A stretch of 64,000 nucleotides of DNA, taken from contig QGGY01000007.1 of assembly GCA_003148945.1 (NCBI GenBank), positions 159,376-223,375 on the forward strand, given 5' to 3'. Below, piece after piece: positions 52,955-61,107 of the stretch; within the stretch, counting starts at the first letter, position 1; the number at the start of each line of letters is the position of its first letter. The notes beneath the pieces were generated by a model. That model had not been told where the DNA came from. It worked only from the letters and a program-made list of their open reading frames with translations, and searched no databases. The DNA comes from Murimonas intestini. GTDB lineage: Bacteria > Bacillota > Clostridia > Lachnospirales > Lachnospiraceae. The position numbers were made by a program, and so were the translations under genes.

Positions 52955-54253
52955 TTACTTCCAGTCAAGACCAAGCTGTACAGCCATCTTGAGGCAGTCC
53001 TCATCGTAGGCTTTTGCAGCCTCCTCTGCTGTTGTCTGTCCGGTCACAAGCTCTGTACAAATGGCATCACAGTTTGCTCCCTTAACCGGGGTCAGGAACT
53101 CAAGGGCGGGTGCAGTTTTACCAGCCTCAAAATATACCATCTGGTCCTTAACACCTTTGAATACAGTATCCGGAAGCTTATACCCATTGTGGAACGGACC
53201 GCTCGGCCTGCTGTTTTCCACCAGCACATCAAGAGCCTCATCAGATGTCCAGAACTCCATAACAGCTTTTACAGCATCTACATTCTCACTGTTTTTATTT
53301 CCATAAAGCCCGCCTGACGTCCATACAGTCAGACCTGTCTCTTCTTCTGTGTCCCCGGGAACAGGAAATACTCCTATACGGTTTACTACATCCTCACCAT
53401 ACAATGTATAGATATTCTGCAGAATACCACAGGTCATGATGTAATGAGCGCCTTCACCATTTGCCAGCATGTCACAGCCCATGTCATAAGTAGTAGCCAT
53501 ATAGTCTTCATTATAATAAGGCTGAGTCGCCTCCAGCTTCTCCCAGCTGCGGAAGGCAGCTTCAGATGTGGCAAACTTCTTCTCACCTGAGGTAAATCCT
53601 TCTGCAAAGGCAGGGTCATTATGCATCACCTGATAATTATCTGCTAAAAATGGTACCTGTGCTGTCCAGGCATCTGCAAAAGTTCCAATCAGCGGAGTTA
53701 CCTCACCTGCTTCTTTGATAACATCCAGATTTGCGATAAACTCATCCCATGTCTTTGGAACCTCAAGGCCGTATTTCTCATAGATATCCATGTTATACAT
53801 TACGCCGCCGCCTGAAGCAGAGCCTGCGGGCACTGCGTAAAGACCGCCCTCAAAGCTTGCTGCCTGTGTAAAGGAATCATCAAAGGTCGCTGCCAGGTCT
53901 GTGCCTGCCATATCAATAAAGTAATCCTGAGGATTCAGTGCAGACAGTAAAGATCCTACATTATAGATCATGAGATCTGTCATATTTCCGGATAACAGAC
54001 GGGTCTTTATAAGATTAGTTCCCTCTGAACCTGCCGGCTTAAATTCCACCTCAACAGTGATACCCATTTTTTCTTTAATAAGATCGAGGATCGGCTGATA
54101 GCTTGACTCATCAGTACCATTCTCTATCATGATACTTAAATTTACTCCATCATAAGGCTTTTCATCCGCAGCCATGCAAGTGAACGCACTTGCCATGCTC
54201 CCTGTGACCATTGCTGCCGTGAGCAGCATCCCCATCATTTTCTTTCTCTTCAT
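52955..54253 (-). CDS. Extracellular sugar-binding protein (CUT1, family 1)
   Basis: The 432-residue binding protein has a signal (MKRKKMMGMLLTAAMVTGS then SAFTCMAADE); a cysteine is present but the preceding residues do not make a standard lipobox, so a type I cut after CMAA is possible. The mature fold has VNLSIMIENGTDESSYQPI, LYAVPAGSASGGGVMYNMDI and YGLEVPKTWDEFIANLD. The ATG chosen has AAGGAGG ten bases upstream; an upstream in-frame ATG has no site. It is the first transport gene of the locus, behind the AraC-type sensor gene. Confidence 0.88.
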   Translation of the reverse strand: MKRKKMMGMLLTAAMVTGSMASAFTCMAADEKPYDGVNLSIMIENGTDESSYQPILDLIKEKMGITVEVEFKPAGSEGTNLIKTRLLSGNMTDLMIYNVGSLLSALNPQDYFIDMAGTDLAATFDDSFTQAASFEGGLYAVPAGSASGGGVMYNMDIYEKYGLEVPKTWDEFIANLDVIKEAGEVTPLIGTFADAWTAQVPFLADNYQVMHNDPAFAEGFTSGEKKFATSEAAFRSWEKLEATQPYYNEDYMATTYDMGCDMLANGEGAHYIMTCGILQNIYTLYGEDVVNRIGVFPVPGDTEEETGLTVWTSGGLYGNKNSENVDAVKAVMEFWTSDEALDVLVENSRPSGPFHNGYKLPDTVFKGVKDQMVYFEAGKTAPALEFLTPVKGANCDAICTELVTGQTTAEEAAKAYDEDCLKMAVQLGLDWK

Positions 54254-54303
54254 CTCTTTTGCTACCTCCTTGTTTTTTGATTGATTCATTCAAAAGCAAG
54301 GCT

Positions 54304-54350
54304 ATCTTATGTCATTTTTATGCACTACGCAATAACAAAAACATGTTTTT
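54304..54350 (-). promoter_or_regulatory. Candidate promoter of the binding-protein operon and palindrome
   Basis: TTGCGT (54327-54332), 17 bases and TAAGAT (54304-54309) could be the promoter. AAAAACATGTTTTT (54337-54350) is a perfect palindrome just upstream. Both are plausible targets of the neighbouring AraC-type regulator, but the -35 and -10 are not strong. Confidence 0.45.
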
Positions 54351-54423
54351 ACTTTAAAAAATATCTTATTTTGCATATTTATATCAATTTTGGGCCGTAT
54401 ATTTTGTGCATGTTGTACACTTT

Positions 54424-56634
54424 CTAATTCTTTTTTATCTGGCTTGGTGTTACGCCATAATATTTCCGGAAAGCCGCAGAAAAATAGGAGGAACTGTTAA
54501 ATCCCACTTCTTTTGCAATATCAGAGATAGACCTGTCCGGATCTTCCAACAATATTTTTCTGGCTTTTTCCAGCCGGAGCTGTTTCATGTAATCCGGGAA
54601 CGTCTTTCCGGTGTACTGATTAAACAGCTTACTAAAATAAGACACACTGACTCCGAAATGTTCAGACACCAGTTCAACAGAAAGACAGCATTCCTGACAA
54701 TGCTCTTCTATGTAAACAACTGCCTCATCCATCAGGCTGGATGCAGAAGGCTGCTTCCAGGCTTTAAGCTGTGCCTTTACCTGCAAAAACAGCTGGCACA
54801 GCCACGTCTCAATATCCTCCTGCCCGATAAATATCTCATATGTAAGAAAGTCTTCCAGATAAATCTCATATTCTGTGTTTTTTTCACCGCTGATCCTCTC
54901 AGACAGCCGTATGACATCAGCAGTAAGCATTTTCAGGTAATTCTTTGCCGCCTTAATATGATAAGCAGTCAGATTATCCAGCAGACTTCGGATACACTCT
55001 TCCATATCATCTTCTTTATTCTCTTTAATACAGCGCATGATCCGCTCTTTTTCCGGCTCCTGCACAGGACCGTCCATCTTTTCGCCAAGAAGCTTTTCCG
55101 GTATAACCTGGATCTTTTTTGACAAAATATAGTATCCTGTAAGCATATTGGCCCGGTGGTAAGCATCCGGCAGCTGCTCTGTCCCTTCACAGCCTGAAAT
55201 GCCGATACAGCCCTGAAGCCCATAAATATCTTCCAGCTCAGAGAGTAATTCACCAGCCGCCGCTTCCCCTCCGTCATCCGCCTCTTCGTTTGTGCCCCTG
55301 CAGATGAGCATGATGATCTCGGAACGTGAGACTTGATAACACTGCAGTTCATCCGTGCCTGCAAGGCTCTTGTTTTCACGGATGAAAGCAGCTATCTCAT
55401 CATTTTTGTTCCAGTCATCCAGACAGTAACGCATGACCATGACTAAAAACGACTTCGGAGTTTTCCCGCCGAATCCAAAGACCTGCTCATCCATCTGCTC
55501 CTGGCCTTCCTGCCGTAGATATCTTACAAACACATTGCTGCGGATCTGATCTCTCAGAAGCGCCATACTCTGGTTCACATCCTCTAAAGATCCGCCGCCC
55601 AGTCTGCTGTTTCCAGCAGTACGGTCCTCCCTGCTTCCGGCCAGTTCAAAAATATTGCGAAAAAGCATACCCAGAGGACGGTACATCCAGCCTGACAAAA
55701 TCCACACGATCACAGCCATGATGGCCATCCCCGCCACAGTGGCAGCCAGTATCATCTGGAGTGCCTGTCTGATGCGCTCCTGGTTGGGAGACATTTCCTG
55801 CAGCCAAATAGCTGAAAAACGTCCTTCTCCCGGCGCCGCAAAAGAAATCTTATACTGTTTGCCGTCAATCGTTTCATACAAAACACCTTCCTTCTGATCT
55901 GACATTTGGACTGTATGAAATAATTCTCTTCTTTTTTCCTCATAAGCATCCTTTTTCCAGACCACTGCTTCCCCATCCTGATAGAAAATGCAGGGAGGAT
56001 TTTCTCTGTTCTGATCCAGCAGCGCCGTTTTTTGCTGCAAAACGTCCAACTGCACTACCAGTGCAACTCCGTAGCTGCTGGGACCATATAAGTACTCTCT
56101 GGCACTCCAGAATACTACCATCTGCCGTTTTATCTGTCTGCTGTCAGCGCTGATAAAAAACAGCTCTTTGTCTGAAACTGTCTCATGGATTCTTTCTACA
56201 AGCTCCTCCTTTGTATTCTGCAGTATCATACCGGTATCATAGCTGGCCAGGACCCTTTCCCCATGAAACAGCACCACTGAAGTGATTCCCTGAGTATTGC
56301 CTGCCAGCGCTTTCATGGATTCATAGATAGACTTCAGATATAGGTCCTCACTGCCATCTGATAAAAGGTATGCCTTCACATCCAGGTTTCTGAACAGAAG
56401 CTCCGCCTTCTCCTGATACTGGGTGATCTGGCTCTCATAGGAGCTGGTTACATTCTTTAAAAAATCCAGTGTCTCTTTCTCGGACTCCTCCCGGATCTGC
56501 GCAGAAAGGCTCCGGAATACTACGATATCCACAAAACCAATAGCCAGGACTGCCACTGCAAAAAATGCCATAAGCATACGCAGCCTGTATTTAGGCTTCC
56601 GAATATTTTTTAATTGTTCCTTCAGCTTTCCCAT
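54424..56634 (-). CDS. Membrane-bound AraC-family sensor-regulator (YesS-like)
   Basis: This one-component regulator of 736 residues has a helix at about residues 20-42 (MLMAFFAVAVLAIGFVDIVV), a large extracellular Cache-like domain to about 285, a second helix (AATVAGMAIMAVIVWILSG), a long cytoplasmic region and a C-terminal AraC domain (LSVELVSEHFGVSVSYFSKL and ISDIAKEVGFNSSSYFSAAF). It senses an extracellular signal and binds DNA directly. The ATG has AGGGGG six bases upstream. It lies between GH2 and the transport genes, which it likely activates. Confidence 0.9.
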   Translation of the reverse strand: MGKLKEQLKNIRKPKYRLRMLMAFFAVAVLAIGFVDIVVFRSLSAQIREESEKETLDFLKNVTSSYESQITQYQEKAELLFRNLDVKAYLLSDGSEDLYLKSIYESMKALAGNTQGITSVVLFHGERVLASYDTGMILQNTKEELVERIHETVSDKELFFISADSRQIKRQMVVFWSAREYLYGPSSYGVALVVQLDVLQQKTALLDQNRENPPCIFYQDGEAVVWKKDAYEEKRRELFHTVQMSDQKEGVLYETIDGKQYKISFAAPGEGRFSAIWLQEMSPNQERIRQALQMILAATVAGMAIMAVIVWILSGWMYRPLGMLFRNIFELAGSREDRTAGNSRLGGGSLEDVNQSMALLRDQIRSNVFVRYLRQEGQEQMDEQVFGFGGKTPKSFLVMVMRYCLDDWNKNDEIAAFIRENKSLAGTDELQCYQVSRSEIIMLICRGTNEEADDGGEAAAGELLSELEDIYGLQGCIGISGCEGTEQLPDAYHRANMLTGYYILSKKIQVIPEKLLGEKMDGPVQEPEKERIMRCIKENKEDDMEECIRSLLDNLTAYHIKAAKNYLKMLTADVIRLSERISGEKNTEYEIYLEDFLTYEIFIGQEDIETWLCQLFLQVKAQLKAWKQPSASSLMDEAVVYIEEHCQECCLSVELVSEHFGVSVSYFSKLFNQYTGKTFPDYMKQLRLEKARKILLEDPDRSISDIAKEVGFNSSSYFSAAFRKYYGVTPSQIKKN

Positions 56635-56685
56635 ACAGATCCCCCTCTCCATTTCCCGTTTACTCTATACTCTCAGCAGAATACA

Positions 56686-58485
56686 TTATACACAGGCACG
56701 CCCGCAGCCTGCCTTGCGCTCATTGATCTCCCGGATAACTTCCGGTTCTATCTTAAAATTCCTCTCGATATCCATCAGACCATTTATTTCCTGCTGCACA
56801 TCTGTCACCTGGGTGTAACAGTAACCGCAGACATAGGGCAGTTCCTTCACAGCAGTAGTGATCGCGTCAAATCTTCTGATAAATTCTTCACCTGTACCAA
56901 CTTTATTCCCATAGCCCCATCCCAAGCTGCCGTTTTCAAATGCAATCCCTCCAAATTCACTAATGATCACTGGCTGTCCCTGGTAGGAGCAGCCTTTTGC
57001 AAAAGCTCTCTTAAAGTGGTTATGAGAAAGGCCGGATGCCAATATTTCCTCTTTGAAATCCATATAACGCTGTTTAAAAATTTTACCGTCCTCCTCATAA
57101 TCGTGAAGCGTAAGGATATCGGATACTGTATGCTCCCACCCGTCATTTACGATTACCGGACGGTAAGGGTCCACACTTTTCGTCAGATGGTAGATTGCTT
57201 CCGTAAAATGCTGTTCAGTCCGTTTCGTATCTATTTTGCTGATTCCCCACGATTCATTAAAGGGTGTCCATGTGATAATGCAGGGATGATTATAATTTTG
57301 CCTGACGATTTCCATCCACTCCTTTGTGAATTCCTCCACAGCATCATCTGAAAACTGGTAGGCAGAAGGCATCTCGCTCCACACCAGCATCCCCTTCACA
57401 TCACACCAGTACAAAAAGCGCTCATCCTCTGTCTTCTGGTGCTTTCTCAGGCCGTTATAACCCAGCGCATGGATTTTATCTATATCCTCTATAAGTGCTT
57501 CCTCATCAGGAGGTGTCAGATGTGATTCCTTCCAGTATCCCTGATCCAGGATAAGCCTCTGATACAGCGGGCTGCCATTTAGCAGAATATTACTCCCCTC
57601 GATACGTATCTCGCGCATTGCGAAATAAGAACCCACTTCATCTACTACATGTCCCTGCCTGCTCAGCCTGAACCGGATATCGTACAGATCAGGATTTTCC
57701 GGTGACCAGGTGCGCACACCCCATTCCATATCCTGAACATTTCTGGCAAACACATCCAGCGTAACGCTCATCTGCCTGTCTGTAAGCATGCACTTTGTAC
57801 GATTGATCACCTTTCCCTCAAAGCTGATTATAGCTTCCACATCCAGCCCCTCTTCTATAACCTGGCGGGATGCATCTGCATGATATTCCACCTCCAGTGC
57901 GTATTCTTCCAGCTTTGGAGTCATTTTCACTGAGGAGAGGCTTACCTCCGGCACATATTCACTCCACACCGTTTTCCAGATTCCCGTAGTCTGCACATAC
58001 CAGCATCCAAAGCTCTGGGGCAACCAGCGCTGTTTGCCTCTTGGCTGCTGCATATCAAAGGAATCCTCTGCCTTCACCACAATGCGGTTTGTACCGTCAT
58101 TCACAAGACGTGTAATGTCAAAGGAAAAGCGGGCATATCCTCCGCAGTGGCTCCCGGCATATTCCCCATTCACCCATAATTTTGTACAAAAATCACTCCC
58201 TTCAAAATGAAGCAAATATCTGTGATCTTTCAATTTCTCTCTGTCGATCTCTATATCTCTCTCGTACCACAGAAAATCATGGCGTTCTGTCTCTCCTATC
58301 CCGCTCAATTCTGTCTCATATGTAAAGGGGACCCGGATTTTACGGCTTTCCTCAAGGCCGCTAAACCAGCGCTCTTTTTCACCGCAGTTCTCATCATCAA
58401 AACGAAACTTCCATTCTCCGTTTAAGTTCGTCCAATTCTCACGGACAAATTGGGGCCTTGGATAATCTTTTTTATAACACTTCAT
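56686..58485 (-). CDS. Glycoside hydrolase family 2 enzyme
   Basis: The order is a sugar-binding jelly roll (residues 1-180; WYERDIEI, LWVNGEYAGSHCGGYARFSFD), an immunoglobulin-like domain (180-285) and a TIM barrel. The acid/base Glu is in TPFNESW near residue 410 and the nucleophile Glu in VIISEFGG near 508. GH2 includes beta-galactosidases, glucuronidases and others; the specificity cannot be read here. At 599 residues it is a short GH2 without the C-terminal LacZ domains. GAAGGAG precedes the ATG. It is the first gene of the third locus and is intracellular. Confidence 0.88.
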   Translation of the reverse strand: MKCYKKDYPRPQFVRENWTNLNGEWKFRFDDENCGEKERWFSGLEESRKIRVPFTYETELSGIGETERHDFLWYERDIEIDREKLKDHRYLLHFEGSDFCTKLWVNGEYAGSHCGGYARFSFDITRLVNDGTNRIVVKAEDSFDMQQPRGKQRWLPQSFGCWYVQTTGIWKTVWSEYVPEVSLSSVKMTPKLEEYALEVEYHADASRQVIEEGLDVEAIISFEGKVINRTKCMLTDRQMSVTLDVFARNVQDMEWGVRTWSPENPDLYDIRFRLSRQGHVVDEVGSYFAMREIRIEGSNILLNGSPLYQRLILDQGYWKESHLTPPDEEALIEDIDKIHALGYNGLRKHQKTEDERFLYWCDVKGMLVWSEMPSAYQFSDDAVEEFTKEWMEIVRQNYNHPCIITWTPFNESWGISKIDTKRTEQHFTEAIYHLTKSVDPYRPVIVNDGWEHTVSDILTLHDYEEDGKIFKQRYMDFKEEILASGLSHNHFKRAFAKGCSYQGQPVIISEFGGIAFENGSLGWGYGNKVGTGEEFIRRFDAITTAVKELPYVCGYCYTQVTDVQQEINGLMDIERNFKIEPEVIREINERKAGCGRACV

Positions 58486-58528
58486 TATTTGTCTTCTCCT
58501 TCTCTTATTTAAACAATATTTTTGTTAT

Positions 58529-58557
58529 ATAATAGCATATCAGGCGGTAATATTCAA
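58529..58557 (-). promoter_or_regulatory. Promoter of the GH2-led locus
   Basis: Reading leftward, TTGAAT (58552-58557), 17 bases and TATTAT (58529-58534) lie 44 bases before the GH2 ATG. Confidence 0.65.
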
Positions 58558-58596
58558 TTTATTTTTGATTATATCAACAGTTTTGTTGTTTTAATT

Positions 58597-58666
58597 TATA
58601 AAAATAAGGTAGTGGTTTTCGCAGTGACAATTTATCAATCGTTACTGCGAAAACCACTACCTTATT
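58597..58666 (-). terminator. Terminator of the AgrC/AgrA-like pair with a 23-bp perfect stem
   Basis: Bases 58603-58625 and 58644-58666 are perfect inverted copies over 23 bp with an 18-base loop; key ends are AATAAGG and CCTTATT. On the minus strand the stem runs into TTATTTTTAT. It ends the two-gene regulatory unit, 24 bases after its last stop codon. Confidence 0.85.
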
Positions 58667-58690
58667 GTGAGTGCTGCTGCCAGCCATGGA

Positions 58691-60061
58691 TCATGCCTTG
58701 GTACTTGTTGGCATAAGTTCCCCTGGCTTTGGCAGATAGAGCAGTACCGAGGCGGTGAAGGTGTCCGGGGTATAGTCAAAGGCCGTCAGGCCGCTGTAAC
58801 GCCGTGCCATCGAGCGGATGCTGGCAATCCCCACGCCTTCGGCTCTGTTCCTGCCAGGTTTGGAAGACAAAAACCGCTCACCTTCCTGGCATATTACCCC
58901 ATCGTAGCCGTTCTCCATACGGATCAGGATCTGTTCCTCCCGGGTCTGTATCCGCAGCCGGATAAAGCGGTGCGTTTCCTTTGCATCCAGTGCGGCTGCC
59001 ACGGCATTTTCCCACAAGTTTCCAAGGATGACTGCAAGATCACTGCCGGAAATCCCCGGTTCTTTTGGAAGAGAAATGTTCATCGTCACCGTGATATCCG
59101 ATTGCTTTGCCAGTGTTTCATAACGGCGGCAGAGCGTGTCAGCCACAAAGTTCTCACAGAGGGGCGGCTGGATAGCGCCAGCCATGCTGTCCTCATAGTC
59201 ATCCAGATAAGTAAGAGCCTCTTGGACCTTCCCCTTTTCCAACAAGCCCCGCAGGACCTGCACATGCTGCCTGCGGTCGTGGCGGATGCGCTTCATCTCC
59301 TCAGCATGGCTTTCCAGATCGTCCACCCGCGCCCGCTGCAGATCAAGCTGGTGGGCAAGCTGGGTATGGATCTCTGTTTCTCTCGCCGCCATCGCCGCAT
59401 GAGAGATGGCTGAAACCATCTGGGAATAGGTTACAAAAGCGCATAAGCCGATCAAAAGGCGAAAGCCATTTGTAAGGGTAAAATTCCCAAGCGGATAGAT
59501 ATTGGTCTGCAGGATATAAAGGATCACAAAAAAGAGTGGGATAAGCCACAGCCGAAGATATCCCCGCAGATCGATCCCACGCAGTTTCTGGTAGAGCCTG
59601 CGGCAGAAGACCGCCAGCAGAAACGTCAGTACAACCGATGGAATGCCAAACCCCGGGATATCCGCCCAGCAGTATGGACCGTCTGTCATATGAGGCAAAA
59701 AGAGGCCATAGAAAAAGTAAGTGGTACTCCGGCATAAATGTAATACCTGTACCGATAAAAGCAGGATGAACAGAAGTCCGCCTGCCCGCTCGTGAGTCGC
59801 CCGGCGCAGGCTGAAATAGCCAACGGCAAACCAGAGCGGCAGGGAGACTGTACTGGTATCCATCGAGAAGGGCAGACAGGCACTCAGCCATGCCGACAGC
59901 GCCATGCTGGCAGCACTGCCGGCCACGGCCAGAAGCGCTGCCACAGGCGCCAGAATCCGCATTGGCACCTGCAGCAGGCCCCTGGTCACATAGAGGCAGA
60001 AAAACATGGTCATAGCTGCCTCGATCACACAGGTGATGTATTCTGCAGTAATCGTCTCCAT
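58691..60061 (-). CDS. AgrC-like sensor kinase with GHKL ATPase
   Basis: The 456-residue protein has six to seven membrane helices in the first 215 residues, a coiled-coil linker, the dimerisation motif RIRHDRRQHVQVLRGLL with the phosphorylated His near residue 261, and a HATPase_c_5 domain (VILGNLWENAVAAALDA; AEGVGIASIRSMARRY). This is the AgrC/ComD/BlpH type that senses peptides. GGAGG lies nine bases before the ATG, which starts just after the regulator stop. No agrB or agrD gene is found next to it, so its signal must come from elsewhere or be different. Confidence 0.88.
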   Translation of the reverse strand: METITAEYITCVIEAAMTMFFCLYVTRGLLQVPMRILAPVAALLAVAGSAASMALSAWLSACLPFSMDTSTVSLPLWFAVGYFSLRRATHERAGGLLFILLLSVQVLHLCRSTTYFFYGLFLPHMTDGPYCWADIPGFGIPSVVLTFLLAVFCRRLYQKLRGIDLRGYLRLWLIPLFFVILYILQTNIYPLGNFTLTNGFRLLIGLCAFVTYSQMVSAISHAAMAARETEIHTQLAHQLDLQRARVDDLESHAEEMKRIRHDRRQHVQVLRGLLEKGKVQEALTYLDDYEDSMAGAIQPPLCENFVADTLCRRYETLAKQSDITVTMNISLPKEPGISGSDLAVILGNLWENAVAAALDAKETHRFIRLRIQTREEQILIRMENGYDGVICQEGERFLSSKPGRNRAEGVGIASIRSMARRYSGLTAFDYTPDTFTASVLLYLPKPGELMPTSTKA

Positions 60062-60065
60062 CTTA

Positions 60066-60779
60066 TCATTCCTCCATCCGGCCGAATACATAGGCCATAT
60101 ACCGGTTTTTGAGGGCAGTGCGTCCATCCCGTGAGAGGGGGATCTCCCGGCCATCCTTCATTAAGAAGCAGTCTTCGTTTAAGCGCTTCACAAAATCCAT
60201 GTTGACAATAAAGTAGCGGTAACACCGCAAAAACGGGTCACCGCCCAGGCGTTCCTCCAGCGCGGAAAGAGACTGGTTCACTGCCACCTCACCCCGCAGA
60301 GTGTGCAGTACCGTTTTATGCCCGTAGACCTCCACATACCAAATACCAGAAATATCCACATCCAGTTCATTCCGTCCGGCAGTCACACGCACCTTCCGGG
60401 CGGAAACACCCATCCGGTCATGGGTACGCCGCATGGCCTCACAGAAGGCTTCCCAGCTTATCGGTTTGATCAAGTAATGGGAGGCTTCCACGTCGAAGCC
60501 ATCCGCATAGTGCTCCCGGCTGGTAGTAGTAAAGACCAGCGCTCCCCGAAAGCCCTTCCCCCGCAGGATACGGGCCGCGTCAACTCCCAGGGCGCCTTCC
60601 ATATAAATATCCATAAATATCACGTCAGCGCTCCGGGCCTCCCGGCTCTGCAGCAGCGCTCCGGCGTTTTCAAAGCTCAGCGCAGCAACGGGCAGATGAT
60701 TATTTTTTGCATATCGGGCACAAAAATCCAACAGGATGTCCCGGTCCTTTGCAAGATCATCGCAGATCACAGCAAGCAT
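60066..60779 (-). CDS. AgrA-like LytTR response regulator
   Basis: The receiver domain (residues 1-120) has DD at 7-8, the phosphoacceptor Asp in VIFMDIYMEG near residue 57 and Lys in YLIKPIS. The LytTR DNA-binding domain (about 130-235) has IWYVEVYGHKTVLHTLRGE and FLRCYRYFIVNMDFVKRLN. GGAGGG lies before the ATG. It is transcribed first, followed by the kinase gene. The divergent neighbour is the giant surface protein, a candidate target. Confidence 0.9.
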   Translation of the reverse strand: MLAVICDDLAKDRDILLDFCARYAKNNHLPVAALSFENAGALLQSREARSADVIFMDIYMEGALGVDAARILRGKGFRGALVFTTTSREHYADGFDVEASHYLIKPISWEAFCEAMRRTHDRMGVSARKVRVTAGRNELDVDISGIWYVEVYGHKTVLHTLRGEVAVNQSLSALEERLGGDPFLRCYRYFIVNMDFVKRLNEDCFLMKDGREIPLSRDGRTALKNRYMAYVFGRMEE

Positions 60780-61107
60780 CTCTATCCCTCCTTTCCCAAA
60801 AGGCAGAAAAGTATAATTTTCAAGATCATTATAGCATGAAGCGGAGCGGATTTACAGCAGGTTCCCTCCGGCTTAGGCTCTGTAGGAACGGCTTACGCTT
60901 TTTTTCTTGATTTCGAGAGATGAATCTGTAACAATGAGTAAAAACATATACGGTTTCTGGACAGCGGGATTTACTGTCATGACCCTGACGGTGAACGCAC
61001 CACCAGAAGCCCCGGCTTTTACCAGTGCGGACAGTGTCTGTCTAATCATTACATTAAGGCTATGTTTTCCGCCTTGTGAACGACTATGGAAAAGGAGAGG
61101 AAAAGAA
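60780..61107. promoter_or_regulatory. Divergent region between LytTR regulator and surface protein
   Basis: On the minus strand TATAAT (60821-60840 region) may be the -10 of the regulator gene; its -35 is poor. No pair of standard LytTR boxes was recognised. The frame of the surface protein is open upstream to an ATG at 60934 (MSKNIYGFWTAG), but that start has no convincing ribosome site, whereas AAAGGAGAGG stands before 61108. I see no AgrD-like peptide gene here. Confidence 0.4.

Noticed and set aside
60934..61107. In-frame upstream extension of the surface protein from ATG 60934
   Set aside because: It would bury the signal peptide 58 residues inside and lacks a clear ribosome site; AAAGGAGAGG before 61108 is better. 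Kept only as a remark.
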